A stretch of 12,604 nt of DNA, from the NCBI GenBank assembly GCA_036489445.1, contig DASXFV010000097.1, forward strand, positions 1 to 12,604, read 5' to 3'. Under the pieces are notes generated by a model, which saw only the letters and a list, made by a program, of their open reading frames with translations, made no database searches and was not told the DNA's origin. Of the stretch, positions 5,399-12,604 are shown one piece after another. The stretch is from DAIDKA01 sp036489445 (GTDB lineage: Bacteria; Pseudomonadota; Gammaproteobacteria; Steroidobacterales; Steroidobacteraceae). The translations under genes and the position numbers were made by a program. Every line of letters starts with the position of its first letter. Within the stretch, counting starts at the first letter, position 1.

Positions 5399-6236
5399 CC
5401 CACCTGTAGCCGTCATCACCGGCACCACGCATGGCATTGGCACCGTCACCAGCCACGGCCTGGCTCGTGCTGGATACACCGTGGTGATGCTATGTCGCAA
5501 TGTGCAGGCGGCCACCGTTCTCGCGCAGGACATCGGCGCGCGTGCACCGGGCAGCAGGATCGAGGTCGTGCACTGTGACCTGGCGAGTCTATCCAGCGTG
5601 CGCGCCGCGGCCCGCGAGGTGCGGGAGCGTCACCCCCGTATCGACCGGCTGATCAACAACGCCGGCATCGTCAGTACCTGGCACCGCTTTTCGGTGGATG
5701 GCCACGAACTCACCTTCGCCACCAATTACCTGGGGCCCTTTCTCCTGACCCGGTTGCTGCTACCGGCGCTGGCACCCGGGACCCGCATCATCAATGTGTC
5801 CTCCAAAGTGCATTACCGGGGGCGCGTGGACCTGGACAGCGTCGACAACCCGCGTGCCAGCTACAACAGCATCGCCGCCTATGCGCGGTCGAAACTCGCC
5901 AACGTCCTGGACACCTTTGCCCTGGCCCGCCGCCTGGCCGGCACCGGCATCACGGCCAATTGTCTGCATCCGGGGGTGGTGGCCACCAATTTGCTGCCCG
6001 GCTGGCTGAACTTCATCCGCCCCCTGTTCAGACGATTCATCCTGACCCCGGAACAGGGTGCCCGGACCACGCTGTACCTGGCGCTGAACAGTCAGGCCGC
6101 CACACTGCATGGTGAATACCTGGATGAACATCAGCAGGTGCGGCCGGCGGCGCGAATCGCCCATGACCTGCTGCTGCAGGAGCAGTTACTGACCCGCAGC
6201 GCCCGCTGGACGGGTCTCAATCAGGCCAGCGCCTGA
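5391..6236 (+). CDS. Short-chain dehydrogenase/reductase (retinol dehydrogenase-like)
   Basis: A classical SDR of 281 residues, an NAD(P)-dependent oxidoreductase acting on an alcohol/ketone. It has the nucleotide-binding TGTTHGIG (10-17), a basic CRN after strand 2 (35-37) that suggests NADP(H), NNAG (89-92), the catalytic serine in INVSS (137-138), and Y164/K168 in AYARSK. The VSSKVHY and THGIG contexts resemble retinol dehydrogenase / WW-domain oxidoreductase-like members, which often handle lipophilic substrates. ATG 5391 lies inside the last codons of the decarboxylase gene (8-nt overlap), so the two are co-translated. Its 3' end overlaps the convergent ElyC-like gene by 51 bp. An SDR beside a PLP aminotransferase is a common way to turn an alcohol into an amine through a ketone, but this pairing is only suggestive here. 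Confidence 0.92.
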   Translation: MGNPPVAVITGTTHGIGTVTSHGLARAGYTVVMLCRNVQAATVLAQDIGARAPGSRIEVVHCDLASLSSVRAAAREVRERHPRIDRLINNAGIVSTWHRFSVDGHELTFATNYLGPFLLTRLLLPALAPGTRIINVSSKVHYRGRVDLDSVDNPRASYNSIAAYARSKLANVLDTFALARRLAGTGITANCLHPGVVATNLLPGWLNFIRPLFRRFILTPEQGARTTLYLALNSQAATLHGEYLDEHQQVRPAARIAHDLLLQEQLLTRSARWTGLNQASA

Positions 6237-6983
6237 GCGGAAACGGATTTGCACATCCTGAACCACTCGCCCCAGAGCCTCGTACATCGCGCGCTGCGAT
6301 CTCACCAGGGCGTCGGCGTTGGGGATATAGGCCAGTACACCGGTATCGCGCTGGGTCCACATGGCCGCGGGCGCCGGAACCGTGTCGATACCCGCCTGGT
6401 TGAATTCCACCACCGAGCGGGCCATATGTGCGGCCGAGGTCACCAGCACCACCTTGTGCACACCCGCACGGGCCAGGATGACAGCGGAGAACTGGGCGTT
6501 TTCATGGGTGTCGCGCGAGCGATTCTCCAACCATTGGGCCGTGACTCCGAGGTCCTGATGCAGGAAGTCACTCATCGAGGCCGCCTCCAGGCGGCTGCCC
6601 GAGATCAATACCGGCAGGCGGGTCTTGCGCGCCAGCCGCGCACCATAGACCAGCCGCTCGAGGCTGGTGGCCCCTGGGGCGGAGGTGCCGTACTCCGGTG
6701 CATTGACCCGGACGCCCCCGGCCAGAATGACGATCGCCTGGGCATCATCCACCTGGGAAGGATCCAGCGCCGGGTAGCGCTCCGCCCAGCGCACCAGGGA
6801 GTCCGCCGCAATCGGCGTCGCCAGCACCCACAGCGAGGCCAGGCCCACAGCACACAGCACCGCGCCACCCAGGCGCGCCCGGCGGAATGCCACCAATGCC
6901 AGCCCGAGTGCCGCCAGCAGCAGCGGCCCGGTGGGGGGCAGCACCAGGTTCTTCAGCAGTTGTTTCCAGACGTAGTAGTCCAT
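6186..6983 (-). CDS. ElyC/SanA/YdcF-type DUF218 envelope protein
   Basis: A 265-residue inner-membrane protein with two N-terminal hydrophobic segments (about 13-33 and 38-56) followed by a DUF218 domain. DUF218 landmarks in order are AIVILAGGVR (83-92), LISGSR (126-131), ENRSRDTHENA (153-163) and VVLVTSAAHMARS (178-190). The two-segment layout and length match E. coli ElyC (259 residues), which affects peptidoglycan synthesis and undecaprenyl-phosphate lipid carrier use at low temperature. YdcF and SanA are alternatives with different N-termini. The start ATG at 6981-6983 has AGGG about 8 nt upstream. The gene is divergent from the methyltransferase (100 bp) and its last 16 residues are antisense to the SDR 3' end. 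Confidence 0.88.
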   Translation of the reverse strand: MDYYVWKQLLKNLVLPPTGPLLLAALGLALVAFRRARLGGAVLCAVGLASLWVLATPIAADSLVRWAERYPALDPSQVDDAQAIVILAGGVRVNAPEYGTSAPGATSLERLVYGARLARKTRLPVLISGSRLEAASMSDFLHQDLGVTAQWLENRSRDTHENAQFSAVILARAGVHKVVLVTSAAHMARSVVEFNQAGIDTVPAPAAMWTQRDTGVLAYIPNADALVRSQRAMYEALGRVVQDVQIRFRSGAGLIETRPAGAAGQ

Positions 6984-7071
6984 GCGCTGACCCTAAGTCG
7001 TACCCGTGCCCAAAATGATAGCGCCCATTGAATCACGTAATATCGGACACGTCGTTCCGTCCGACTTCCCC

Positions 7072-7077
7072 GAAGGA
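7072..7077 (+). promoter_or_regulatory. Ribosome binding site choosing start 7084
   Basis: GAAGGA sits 6 nt before ATG 7084. Two earlier in-frame ATGs (7006, 7015) lack a comparable site and would add residues unlike the family N-terminus, so 7084 is taken as the start. Confidence 0.65.
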
Positions 7078-7083
7078 TCCGAC

Positions 7084-7674
7084 ATGCCAGTCACCACACG
7101 TTCGCCCTTCGCCCAGCGGCTGCTGTTTGCGCTGAACTTCTTCCGCCACCCCTTCATGCTGGGTTCCATCTGGCCGAGTTCCCGATACCTGGTCGATGAG
7201 GTGCTGCGCCCCGTCGACTGGGAGCGGGCCCGTGTCATTGTGGAATACGGTCCCGGCGTGGGCACCATTACCTGCGAGATTCTGCGCCGGATGCGCCCCG
7301 ATGCACACCTGGTTGTCATCGAGACCAACGAAGCGTTCGTCAAGTTTCTGAAGACCTCCTTCAGCGACCCCAGACTGCATATCGTCAATGAATCCGCCGC
7401 CGATGTGGGCCGTATCCTGCAGCGCCTGACGTTGGCGCCGGCGCAGTACGTGGTGTCCGGTATTCCCTTGGGCAGCATGCCTGAGGCGCTGCGGACCGAC
7501 ATCGTCGCCAAGACCCGTGTGGCCCTGGCACCGGGCGGCCAGTTCCTGGTGTACCAGTTCACCAGCCGCGTCCTGCCGGTACTGCAGCGCACCTTTCAGG
7601 AGGTCTCGCGCAGCATGGAAAAGCGCAATATCCCGCCCGCACACCTGTTCGTGTGCGCGACGGACGCCGGCTGA
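7084..7674 (+). CDS. SAM-dependent methyltransferase, PmtA-like phospholipid N-methyltransferase
   Basis: A class I SAM methyltransferase of 196 residues. Motif I is VEYGPGVGT (53-61), the ribose-binding acidic residue is E80 after LVVIE, and the post-I region YVVSGIPLG (122-130) takes the place of the NPPY-type motif. The N-terminal FFRHPFMLGSIWPSSRYL (19-36) and the C-terminal LVYQFTSRV and NIPPAHLFVC segments are typical of the Rhodobacter/Sinorhizobium PmtA-like group and its relatives. PmtA methylates phosphatidylethanolamine towards phosphatidylcholine, so it could act on the product of the nearby decarboxylase. Many relatives are uncharacterised, and a rRNA-dimethylase-like or other lipid target is possible. 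The gene ends 3 bp from the convergent GGDEF/EAL gene. Confidence 0.85.
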   Translation: MPVTTRSPFAQRLLFALNFFRHPFMLGSIWPSSRYLVDEVLRPVDWERARVIVEYGPGVGTITCEILRRMRPDAHLVVIETNEAFVKFLKTSFSDPRLHIVNESAADVGRILQRLTLAPAQYVVSGIPLGSMPEALRTDIVAKTRVALAPGGQFLVYQFTSRVLPVLQRTFQEVSRSMEKRNIPPAHLFVCATDAG

Positions 7675-7677
7675 GGC

Positions 7678-10600
7678 TCAGGCACCCTGCTGCAACTGCG
7701 ATATCGGCTGCGGACGGGCCAGATAGTAGCCCTGCACAAAGTCCACGCCGATGCGTTTCAGTTCCGCCAGCACCGGCTCTGACTCAACGCATTCCGCCAC
7801 CGTGAAAATCCCCAGCGAGCGGGCGATCTTGCAGATCGCCTCCACCATGTTGCGGTCGACCGGATTGGAGGCGACCTCCGCGACGAACTGGCCGTCGATC
7901 TTCAGATAGTCCACGGGCAGCGTGCGCAGATACATGAACGAGGCCAGACCGCTGCCAAAGTCATCCAAGGCGAAGCGGCACCCGCGCTGCTGCAGTTCCT
8001 TCATGAAGTACAGCGCATTGGACCAGTTGGTGACCGCCGCAGTCTCGGTGATCTCGAAGCACAGCCGCCGCGCGACATCCGGTGCGCCGGCGTGCTCGAC
8101 GACAAATTCCAGAAAGGACGGATCGCTCAGCGAATTGCCGGACAGATTGACCGCCAGCACCGGTGAGGCGGCGGGTCCGGTGGGCGCATCACGCAGGCGC
8201 TCCAGCGCCCGCAGGATCACCCAGCGATCGATGGCCGGCATGACGTTGTAGCGCTCGGCCGCCGGAATGAACTCCCCGGCCGGCACCAGGCGGCCATCAT
8301 CATCCCGCAGCTGCACGGTGAGCTCGTGGAAATCCTTCGGGCCCGCATCGGCGATGGGCACGATGGGCTGGTAGAACAGTTCCAAGCGGTTTTCTTCCAC
8401 CGCACGGGTGAGACGGGCGGCCCAGTGCAGTTCGCGGTGCCGATCCACGGCGCCATGACCATCATAGACCTGGACGCGATTGCGGCCGCCTTCCTTGGCG
8501 GCATAACAGGCAATGTCCGCGGCGCTCAGCACCGCTGCCACACTATCCGTGTCGCGGTTGATCTCCACCACGCCGATGCTGGCGCCGACATTGAGCGTGC
8601 TGCCGGCCCAGATGAAGCGGTAATTGTGAATGGCCTGGCGAACGCCATCGGCGATGCGTCCGGCCTGCGCGACGGAGGTGCCATCCAGAAGGATGCCGAA
8701 TTCATCGCCGCCCAGTCGTGCAATGGTGTCCTGCGCGCGTACCCGGGCACGCAGCAGGCTCGTGACATCGCGCATCAGCCGGTCACCGGCCTGATGACCG
8801 CAGGTGTCGTTGACCACTTTGAACTGATCCAGATCCACGTAGAGCAGCGAGAACTGCCGCTCACCGCGTTGCGCCAGGATGAGTGCATCACGCAGCCGCA
8901 CATCGAATTCGCGGCGATTGATGAGTCCCGTCAGCGCATCATGAGTGGCCTGGTAGGACAGCGCCCGCTTCAGCCGCCGCTCCTGCGTGACATCGTGAAC
9001 CACGATCACCGCGCCGATGACATCACCGCTACGGTCGCGGATCGGCGCCGAGGATTCCTCCACCGCCACTTCGTGGCCCTCGCGGGTCACCAGCACCGGA
9101 TGCGCAGCCGGGGGAGCGCGAACGCCAGCGGCCTGCATCCGCTCCAGCGAGTGGCTGACGTGCTTGCGAGTGGTCTCATCGATGAGGTTCAGGACCTCAC
9201 CCAGCGGGCGGCCGCGCGCCTCCTGGATCAACCAGCCCGTCAGCTTCTCCGCCACCGGGTTCATATATTCGATAAGTCCGCGTGCACAGGTGCTGATGAC
9301 ACCATCGCCGATGGACTGCAGAGTGACCTGTGCGCGTTCTTTTTCCGCAATCACCGCCTGTTCGGCCTGCTTGCGATGCGTTTCCGCGAGCAGCCTCTCG
9401 ATGGCGATGCCGGCCAGCTTCGAGGCATGGGCGATCGATTCAGTCTGATTTTGATCCGGCAGGCCGACAGCCTGTTGATACACCCCAAGGGCGCCGAGCA
9501 TTTTGCCCTCAGCGCTCTTGATCGGCGTGGACCAGGCCGCTGCCAGGCCGGACCTCAGGGCTGCGGTGCGGTTCTGGTTCCAGAAAGGATCCTTGGCCAT
9601 GTCGGCCACCAGCACCGGACGGGACAGGTACACCGCTGCCGCGCACGACCCAAACCCAAGACCAATCTCGGCGCCCAGCAGCACCTCGCGAAACGGCGCG
9701 GGCACGGCCGGCGCCACGACTGAGGCGAAACGGCTGCCGCTCTCCTCCAGGATACTCACTGAACACAACGACCCGGGATCCACCGATTCGATGAGCTGGG
9801 TGACCGCCTCCAGAACCTGCGGCACGGGTGCGCCGGCGCTGAGCCGATCCAGGACCTCGCGCTCCGCCGCGGCGCGCCGTTCACTACGCTTGCGGTCGGA
9901 GATATCCGTCACGCTGATGCGGATCAGCCGCCGGGTGCCCGAGGGCATCAGCGCCAGTCGCATCTCACAATCCACCTCGATCCCCCGGGCGGTGCGGCAG
10001 ACCCACTCGAAGACTTGCAGTTCGCCGGCCAGGACGCCCGCGGTATGCACCGCGACCTGCGCCGCGGAGGAGTCCCCGCCGGGCTGGAACTCGGGGCTCA
10101 GATCCAGGGGACTCAGTTGCAGCAGCCGCGCGCTATCCGTCCCGAACAGGCGTTCGGCATTGGCATTGGCATCGATGTACCGACCGACATCGACGTCAAA
10201 AACCAGGATGGCCTCGGGTGCGTGGTCCACGAGCATGCGATAGCGCAGCTCACTCTCGCGCAGCTGGCGCTCGGTTTCACGGCGGTCGGTAATGTCGCGC
10301 AGGCACAGAACATAGATGGCCCGGCGCCGCAGCCGCGCCCGGCTCACCGCGAATTCAGCCGCGAAGACTTCCCCGCTGCTACGACGGCCGCGAATCTCGC
10401 GGGCCGACAGATCCAGATGCGTGTCCCCGGTACTCTCCGCCAGCCGGTCCAGCGCTTCCGCGCAGTCGCCACGATCGGCCAGTTGTGGCAGGAATTCTTC
10501 GATCCGCCGGCCCACCGCCTCCGCCTCGCCGTAGCCAAAGACCCGCTCGGCGGTGGGGTTGAAGGTCTGCACGAACCCGAACTCATCCAGCGTCAGCACC

Positions 10601-10932
10601 GCGTCCTTAATATTATCCAGGACGATCTGCAGGTGATCGGAACTCTGCTCCTGGGCTTCCAGCGCCAAGGCGCGGGCCTCATCGGCCATCAGCTGCATGG
10701 TGCGCACCACGCCGCGACGCTCGTCATCGACGGCGGTGTAATGGCTGCTGATGAGGCGCAGCAGTGCCGCGGCCTCGGGTTGGTCCGATCCGGTGCGCAG
10801 TTTCAATTCCCGCAGCTGCGCCAGCAACAGGGGGTGCAATGCCTCCGTCCCCGCCAGGGTCGAGGTCAGATCGACCCGCACGACCGTGGTGGCGTCTATA
10901 GAGGGAGGCTGGGCATGGAGCGGATTTGTCAT
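7678..10932 (-). CDS. PAS-PAS-GAF-PAS-GGDEF-EAL cyclic-di-GMP enzyme
   Basis: A 1084-residue, apparently soluble sensor that makes and/or degrades cyclic di-GMP. Order by residue: a helical N-terminal region (1-95), PAS (about 100-215), PAS (about 228-345), GAF (about 358-515), PAS (about 530-650), GGDEF (about 657-825), EAL (about 836-1078). The cyclase signature GGDEF is intact at 741-745, with the inhibitory RxxD site RAQD at 732-735. In the phosphodiesterase domain the EAL signature is ELT (E870), but the metal and catalytic residues look complete: N929, E960, D990/D991, K1011, E1047 and Q1067. Both activities are therefore possible, probably biased by PAS/GAF input. No transmembrane segments are seen. 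It starts 68 bp downstream of the lipoprotein stop and has no clear Shine-Dalgarno. Ligands of the sensor domains are unknown. Confidence 0.95.
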   Translation of the reverse strand: MTNPLHAQPPSIDATTVVRVDLTSTLAGTEALHPLLLAQLRELKLRTGSDQPEAAALLRLISSHYTAVDDERRGVVRTMQLMADEARALALEAQEQSSDHLQIVLDNIKDAVLTLDEFGFVQTFNPTAERVFGYGEAEAVGRRIEEFLPQLADRGDCAEALDRLAESTGDTHLDLSAREIRGRRSSGEVFAAEFAVSRARLRRRAIYVLCLRDITDRRETERQLRESELRYRMLVDHAPEAILVFDVDVGRYIDANANAERLFGTDSARLLQLSPLDLSPEFQPGGDSSAAQVAVHTAGVLAGELQVFEWVCRTARGIEVDCEMRLALMPSGTRRLIRISVTDISDRKRSERRAAAEREVLDRLSAGAPVPQVLEAVTQLIESVDPGSLCSVSILEESGSRFASVVAPAVPAPFREVLLGAEIGLGFGSCAAAVYLSRPVLVADMAKDPFWNQNRTAALRSGLAAAWSTPIKSAEGKMLGALGVYQQAVGLPDQNQTESIAHASKLAGIAIERLLAETHRKQAEQAVIAEKERAQVTLQSIGDGVISTCARGLIEYMNPVAEKLTGWLIQEARGRPLGEVLNLIDETTRKHVSHSLERMQAAGVRAPPAAHPVLVTREGHEVAVEESSAPIRDRSGDVIGAVIVVHDVTQERRLKRALSYQATHDALTGLINRREFDVRLRDALILAQRGERQFSLLYVDLDQFKVVNDTCGHQAGDRLMRDVTSLLRARVRAQDTIARLGGDEFGILLDGTSVAQAGRIADGVRQAIHNYRFIWAGSTLNVGASIGVVEINRDTDSVAAVLSAADIACYAAKEGGRNRVQVYDGHGAVDRHRELHWAARLTRAVEENRLELFYQPIVPIADAGPKDFHELTVQLRDDDGRLVPAGEFIPAAERYNVMPAIDRWVILRALERLRDAPTGPAASPVLAVNLSGNSLSDPSFLEFVVEHAGAPDVARRLCFEITETAAVTNWSNALYFMKELQQRGCRFALDDFGSGLASFMYLRTLPVDYLKIDGQFVAEVASNPVDRNMVEAICKIARSLGIFTVAECVESEPVLAELKRIGVDFVQGYYLARPQPISQLQQGA

Positions 10933-10952
10933 AACGGGCGCCGAGAAGACAG

Positions 10953-10973
10953 CCCCAATGATAGAAGTTGGGG
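10953..10973 (-). terminator. Weak hairpin between the lipoprotein and GGDEF/EAL genes
   Basis: CCCCAA and TTGGGG form a 6-bp perfect stem around a 9-nt loop, 27 bases beyond the lipoprotein stop codon. On the minus strand it is followed by CTGTCTTCTC, which is pyrimidine-rich but has no true T run. It could be an inefficient terminator, an attenuator or an operator, or chance. Confidence 0.3.
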
Positions 10974-11000
10974 TGTGGCGACCGCGTGATCCGATCGCGA

Positions 11001-11549
11001 TTATGGAGGTTTTGTTGCCGCCGCAGCGGCCACGATGGGGATAATGAAGCTGCGGCTGACGGCATACCCCGCAGAACCGGTGGTCACGGTCGCCATCACG
11101 GTGTAGACGCCCGCTTGGGTCGGCACCAGGGTCAGCTTATGGTCCACCGTGGAGCCGGCGTCCATGTGACCTTCGGCATCAAAATCGCTGCCCTGGGTAA
11201 TGCTCAGGCCGTCGTCCGGATGAAACCGCGCGACCAGGTGCTCCAGCGGCTGGTTGGCCGCCAGGCGCAAGGCGATGACCACGGGCTGTCCGACCACGGG
11301 CCGCTGGGTCACCTCAAATTTAAGGCCCACCGGACTTTGGTCCCCGCCGGCAGCGGACACGGCCGAAACCAGGTCCGCGGGCCCCGGATCTGCCGCGCTG
11401 CCCGCGGCATTGGCCGCATTGCCGGCGGCCCCCGCATGGCGCTTGGCCACAGGGGTTCCATGGTCATCGTTGGAATGACCGCAGGCGCCCAGCACAGCGG
11501 CGGTCAGCGCCAGCAGCAGGGTGAGCAAATTGCGTCGAAACCGTCTCAT
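11001..11549 (-). CDS. Small lipoprotein of unknown function
   Basis: A 182-residue predicted lipoprotein. A basic n-region (MRRFRR) and hydrophobic segment end in the lipobox LGAC, with lipidated C23. G24 at the +2 position favours the outer membrane. Residues about 24-60 form a His/Asp then Ala/Gly-rich linker. Residues about 75-175 look like a single beta-sandwich (alternating hydrophobic strands such as PVVIALRLAA and VYTVMATVTT), of the kind seen in periplasmic Big/FixH-like folds. I do not recognise a named family and assign no function. A GAGGG ribosome site (11557-11561) is 7 nt before the ATG. The gene begins 25 bp after the kinase stop on the same strand, so the two are probably co-transcribed. 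Confidence 0.82.
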   Translation of the reverse strand: MRRFRRNLLTLLLALTAAVLGACGHSNDDHGTPVAKRHAGAAGNAANAAGSAADPGPADLVSAVSAAGGDQSPVGLKFEVTQRPVVGQPVVIALRLAANQPLEHLVARFHPDDGLSITQGSDFDAEGHMDAGSTVDHKLTLVPTQAGVYTVMATVTTGSAGYAVSRSFIIPIVAAAAATKPP

Positions 11550-11556
11550 CGTTCCG

Positions 11557-11561
11557 CCCTC
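11557..11561 (-). promoter_or_regulatory. Ribosome binding site of the lipoprotein gene
   Basis: GAGGG on the minus strand, 7 nt before ATG 11549, in the 25-bp gap behind the kinase gene. It supports the chosen start with the full signal peptide. Confidence 0.6.
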
Positions 11562-11574
11562 GTGAGTCCCGCGA

Positions 11575-12585
11575 CTATTGCAGTAGGGGCTGCTCGCGCA
11601 TGTTAGACGATTGCTCCAGCAGGTCTAAGATGTAGTTCTCCCAATTGCGACGTTCCCCAAACCAGGGGAACGCACGCGGAAAGGCCGGATCGCGCCAGCG
11701 CTGGGCCACCCAGGCCGCATGATGCAGCATGCGCAGTGAGCGCAGCGCTTCCACCAGCAGCACCTCGCGATAATCGAAATTGGCGAACTGCTGGTACCCC
11801 TCGAGGATCTCGGCCCACTGGCGCTGCTGCTCATCGGGCGATCCGGACAACAGCATCCACAGATCCTGCACCCGGGGACCCATCATGCAATCGTCCAGGT
11901 CCACGAACACCGGGCCACGCTCATTCCACAGCAGGTTGCCGAGATGACAGTCGCCGTGGATGCGGATGGCGGCGACTTCGCCGGCGTTTTCAAACACCGC
12001 CTCGATCCCTTCCAGAAGCTCACCGGACACCTCCTCATAGCGACGCGCCAGTTCTTCGGGAATCAGACCACTGGCCAGCACCGCCTCCTGGGCCTGCCAG
12101 CCCAGACGCTCCGAGGTGAGCCAGGGCCGCGCCTCGAAGGGTCGCACGCAGCCGATCTGGTGAATCCGCGCGATGGCTCGGCCCAGCAGTGTCAGGGACT
12201 GCGCGGCATCCAGCTCCGGGGCACGCCCGGGCATCCAGGGAAACACGCAAAAACGATAGTCCTTGTAGGTAAAGAGTGTACCGTCGTTGATGCGCAGCGG
12301 AGCTGCCACGGGCAGCTCCGCTGCGGCCATTTCGGCGGTGAACTCGTGCTCCTCGCCGATCTGCACATCGCTCCAACGGGCCGCGCGATAAAACTTCAGC
12401 ACCAGGTTGCCCGCATCGGTGCCGAGCTGGTAGACCCGATTTTCGTAGGAATTCAGCGCCAACAGGCGTCCATCGCCTTCGATGCCCACCGAGGCGGCCG
12501 CATCCAGCACGACGTCCGGACTGAGTGCCTCGAACGGGCGCGCCTGCGCTTCGGCAGTGCCGCCACCGGGCTTTCTGTCTATCAT
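11575..12585 (-). CDS. srkA: Stress-response serine/threonine kinase SrkA (YihE/RdoA family)
   Basis: A cytoplasmic protein kinase of the YihE/RdoA (choline-kinase-like) fold. In E. coli SrkA counters stress-induced cell death and works downstream of Cpx/envelope stress. The 336 residues align along the length of E. coli SrkA (328): LNSYENRVYQ (44-53), K64 in LVLKFYR for ATP binding, HGDCHLGNLLW (210-220) with catalytic D212 and metal ligand N217, FVDLDD (227-232) with D229, then GPRVQDLWMLL and the WRDPAFPRAFPWF block (297-309). The first ~17 residues are poorly conserved and no Shine-Dalgarno precedes the ATG, so the true start may lie slightly downstream. The promoter lies at or beyond the right edge. 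It is followed closely by the lipoprotein gene. Confidence 0.95.
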   Translation of the reverse strand: MIDRKPGGGTAEAQARPFEALSPDVVLDAAASVGIEGDGRLLALNSYENRVYQLGTDAGNLVLKFYRAARWSDVQIGEEHEFTAEMAAAELPVAAPLRINDGTLFTYKDYRFCVFPWMPGRAPELDAAQSLTLLGRAIARIHQIGCVRPFEARPWLTSERLGWQAQEAVLASGLIPEELARRYEEVSGELLEGIEAVFENAGEVAAIRIHGDCHLGNLLWNERGPVFVDLDDCMMGPRVQDLWMLLSGSPDEQQRQWAEILEGYQQFANFDYREVLLVEALRSLRMLHHAAWVAQRWRDPAFPRAFPWFGERRNWENYILDLLEQSSNMREQPLLQ

Positions 12586-12604
12586 GCGGACATCACAGCA
12601 CAGC

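Noticed and set aside
4490..5533. 347-codon minus-strand open frame opposite psd and the SDR
   Set aside because: The plus-strand frames carry the catalytic motifs. This frame is compositionally artificial and spans two genes.
6990..7030. CTATCAT half-site in the ElyC/methyltransferase divergent region
   Set aside because: Only one half matches; the sequence 4 nt further on (GGCACGG) does not resemble a Pho half-site.
7038..7043. TAATAT as a -10 element for the methyltransferase
   Set aside because: It resembles TATAAT, but nothing like a -35 lies 16-18 bp upstream, so no promoter is called.
8326..9723. 465-codon plus-strand open frame opposite the GGDEF/EAL gene
   Set aside because: It is the antisense of GGDEF and PAS domains with no independent motif or promoter.
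10954..10975. Possible third Pho-like box on the minus strand (CTATCAT then CTGTCTT)
   Set aside because: The half-sites are separated by 5 nt and not 4, they lie within the hairpin sequence, and the second half is poor.

Overview
The window looks like chromosomal DNA of a high-GC proteobacterium, most likely a gammaproteobacterium. It carries an SrkA-type stress kinase, an ElyC/YdcF-type envelope protein, a proteobacterial phosphatidylserine decarboxylase and a PAS/GAF/GGDEF/EAL signalling protein. No RNA genes, insertion sequences, CRISPR arrays or phage genes were seen. Apart from one scar the coding density is very high, and three of the convergent gene pairs overlap or nearly touch.

Left edge (1-1104): a pirin gene (minus strand, running off the window) lies behind a deletion scar. 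The scar holds about 53 codons of an FMN-dependent NADH-azoreductase (minus strand) and, starting within a few bases of the break, the last ~30 codons of a LysR-type regulator (plus strand). I read this as a former divergent lysR / azoR-pirin locus whose shared promoter region and both 5' ends were deleted. The glycosyltransferase next door now reads through the antisense of the lysR tail and stops inside the azoR remnant.

Middle (994-7674): genes with a membrane-lipid or envelope flavour. In order these are a GT4 glycosyltransferase of the SqdX/MgtA-like type, an Mpo1/DUF962-like membrane protein, a membrane-anchored class III PLP aminotransferase, a phosphatidylserine decarboxylase translationally overlapping an SDR oxidoreductase, an ElyC/DUF218 protein, and a PmtA-like SAM methyltransferase. 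Two Pho-box-like direct repeats (7-4-7 architecture) lie in the divergent promoter regions, one pointing at the glycosyltransferase and one at the aminotransferase. My working hypothesis is a phosphate-responsive lipid-remodelling neighbourhood that may make a glycolipid and/or an amino-modified lipid. The individual enzyme classes are well supported. The joint pathway and PhoB control are inference.

Right (7678-12604, all minus strand): a 1084-residue PAS-PAS-GAF-PAS-GGDEF-EAL protein with intact cyclase, I-site and phosphodiesterase residues, then upstream of it a small unrecognised lipoprotein gene 25 bp behind an srkA-type kinase gene, with a weak hairpin between the lipoprotein and signalling genes.
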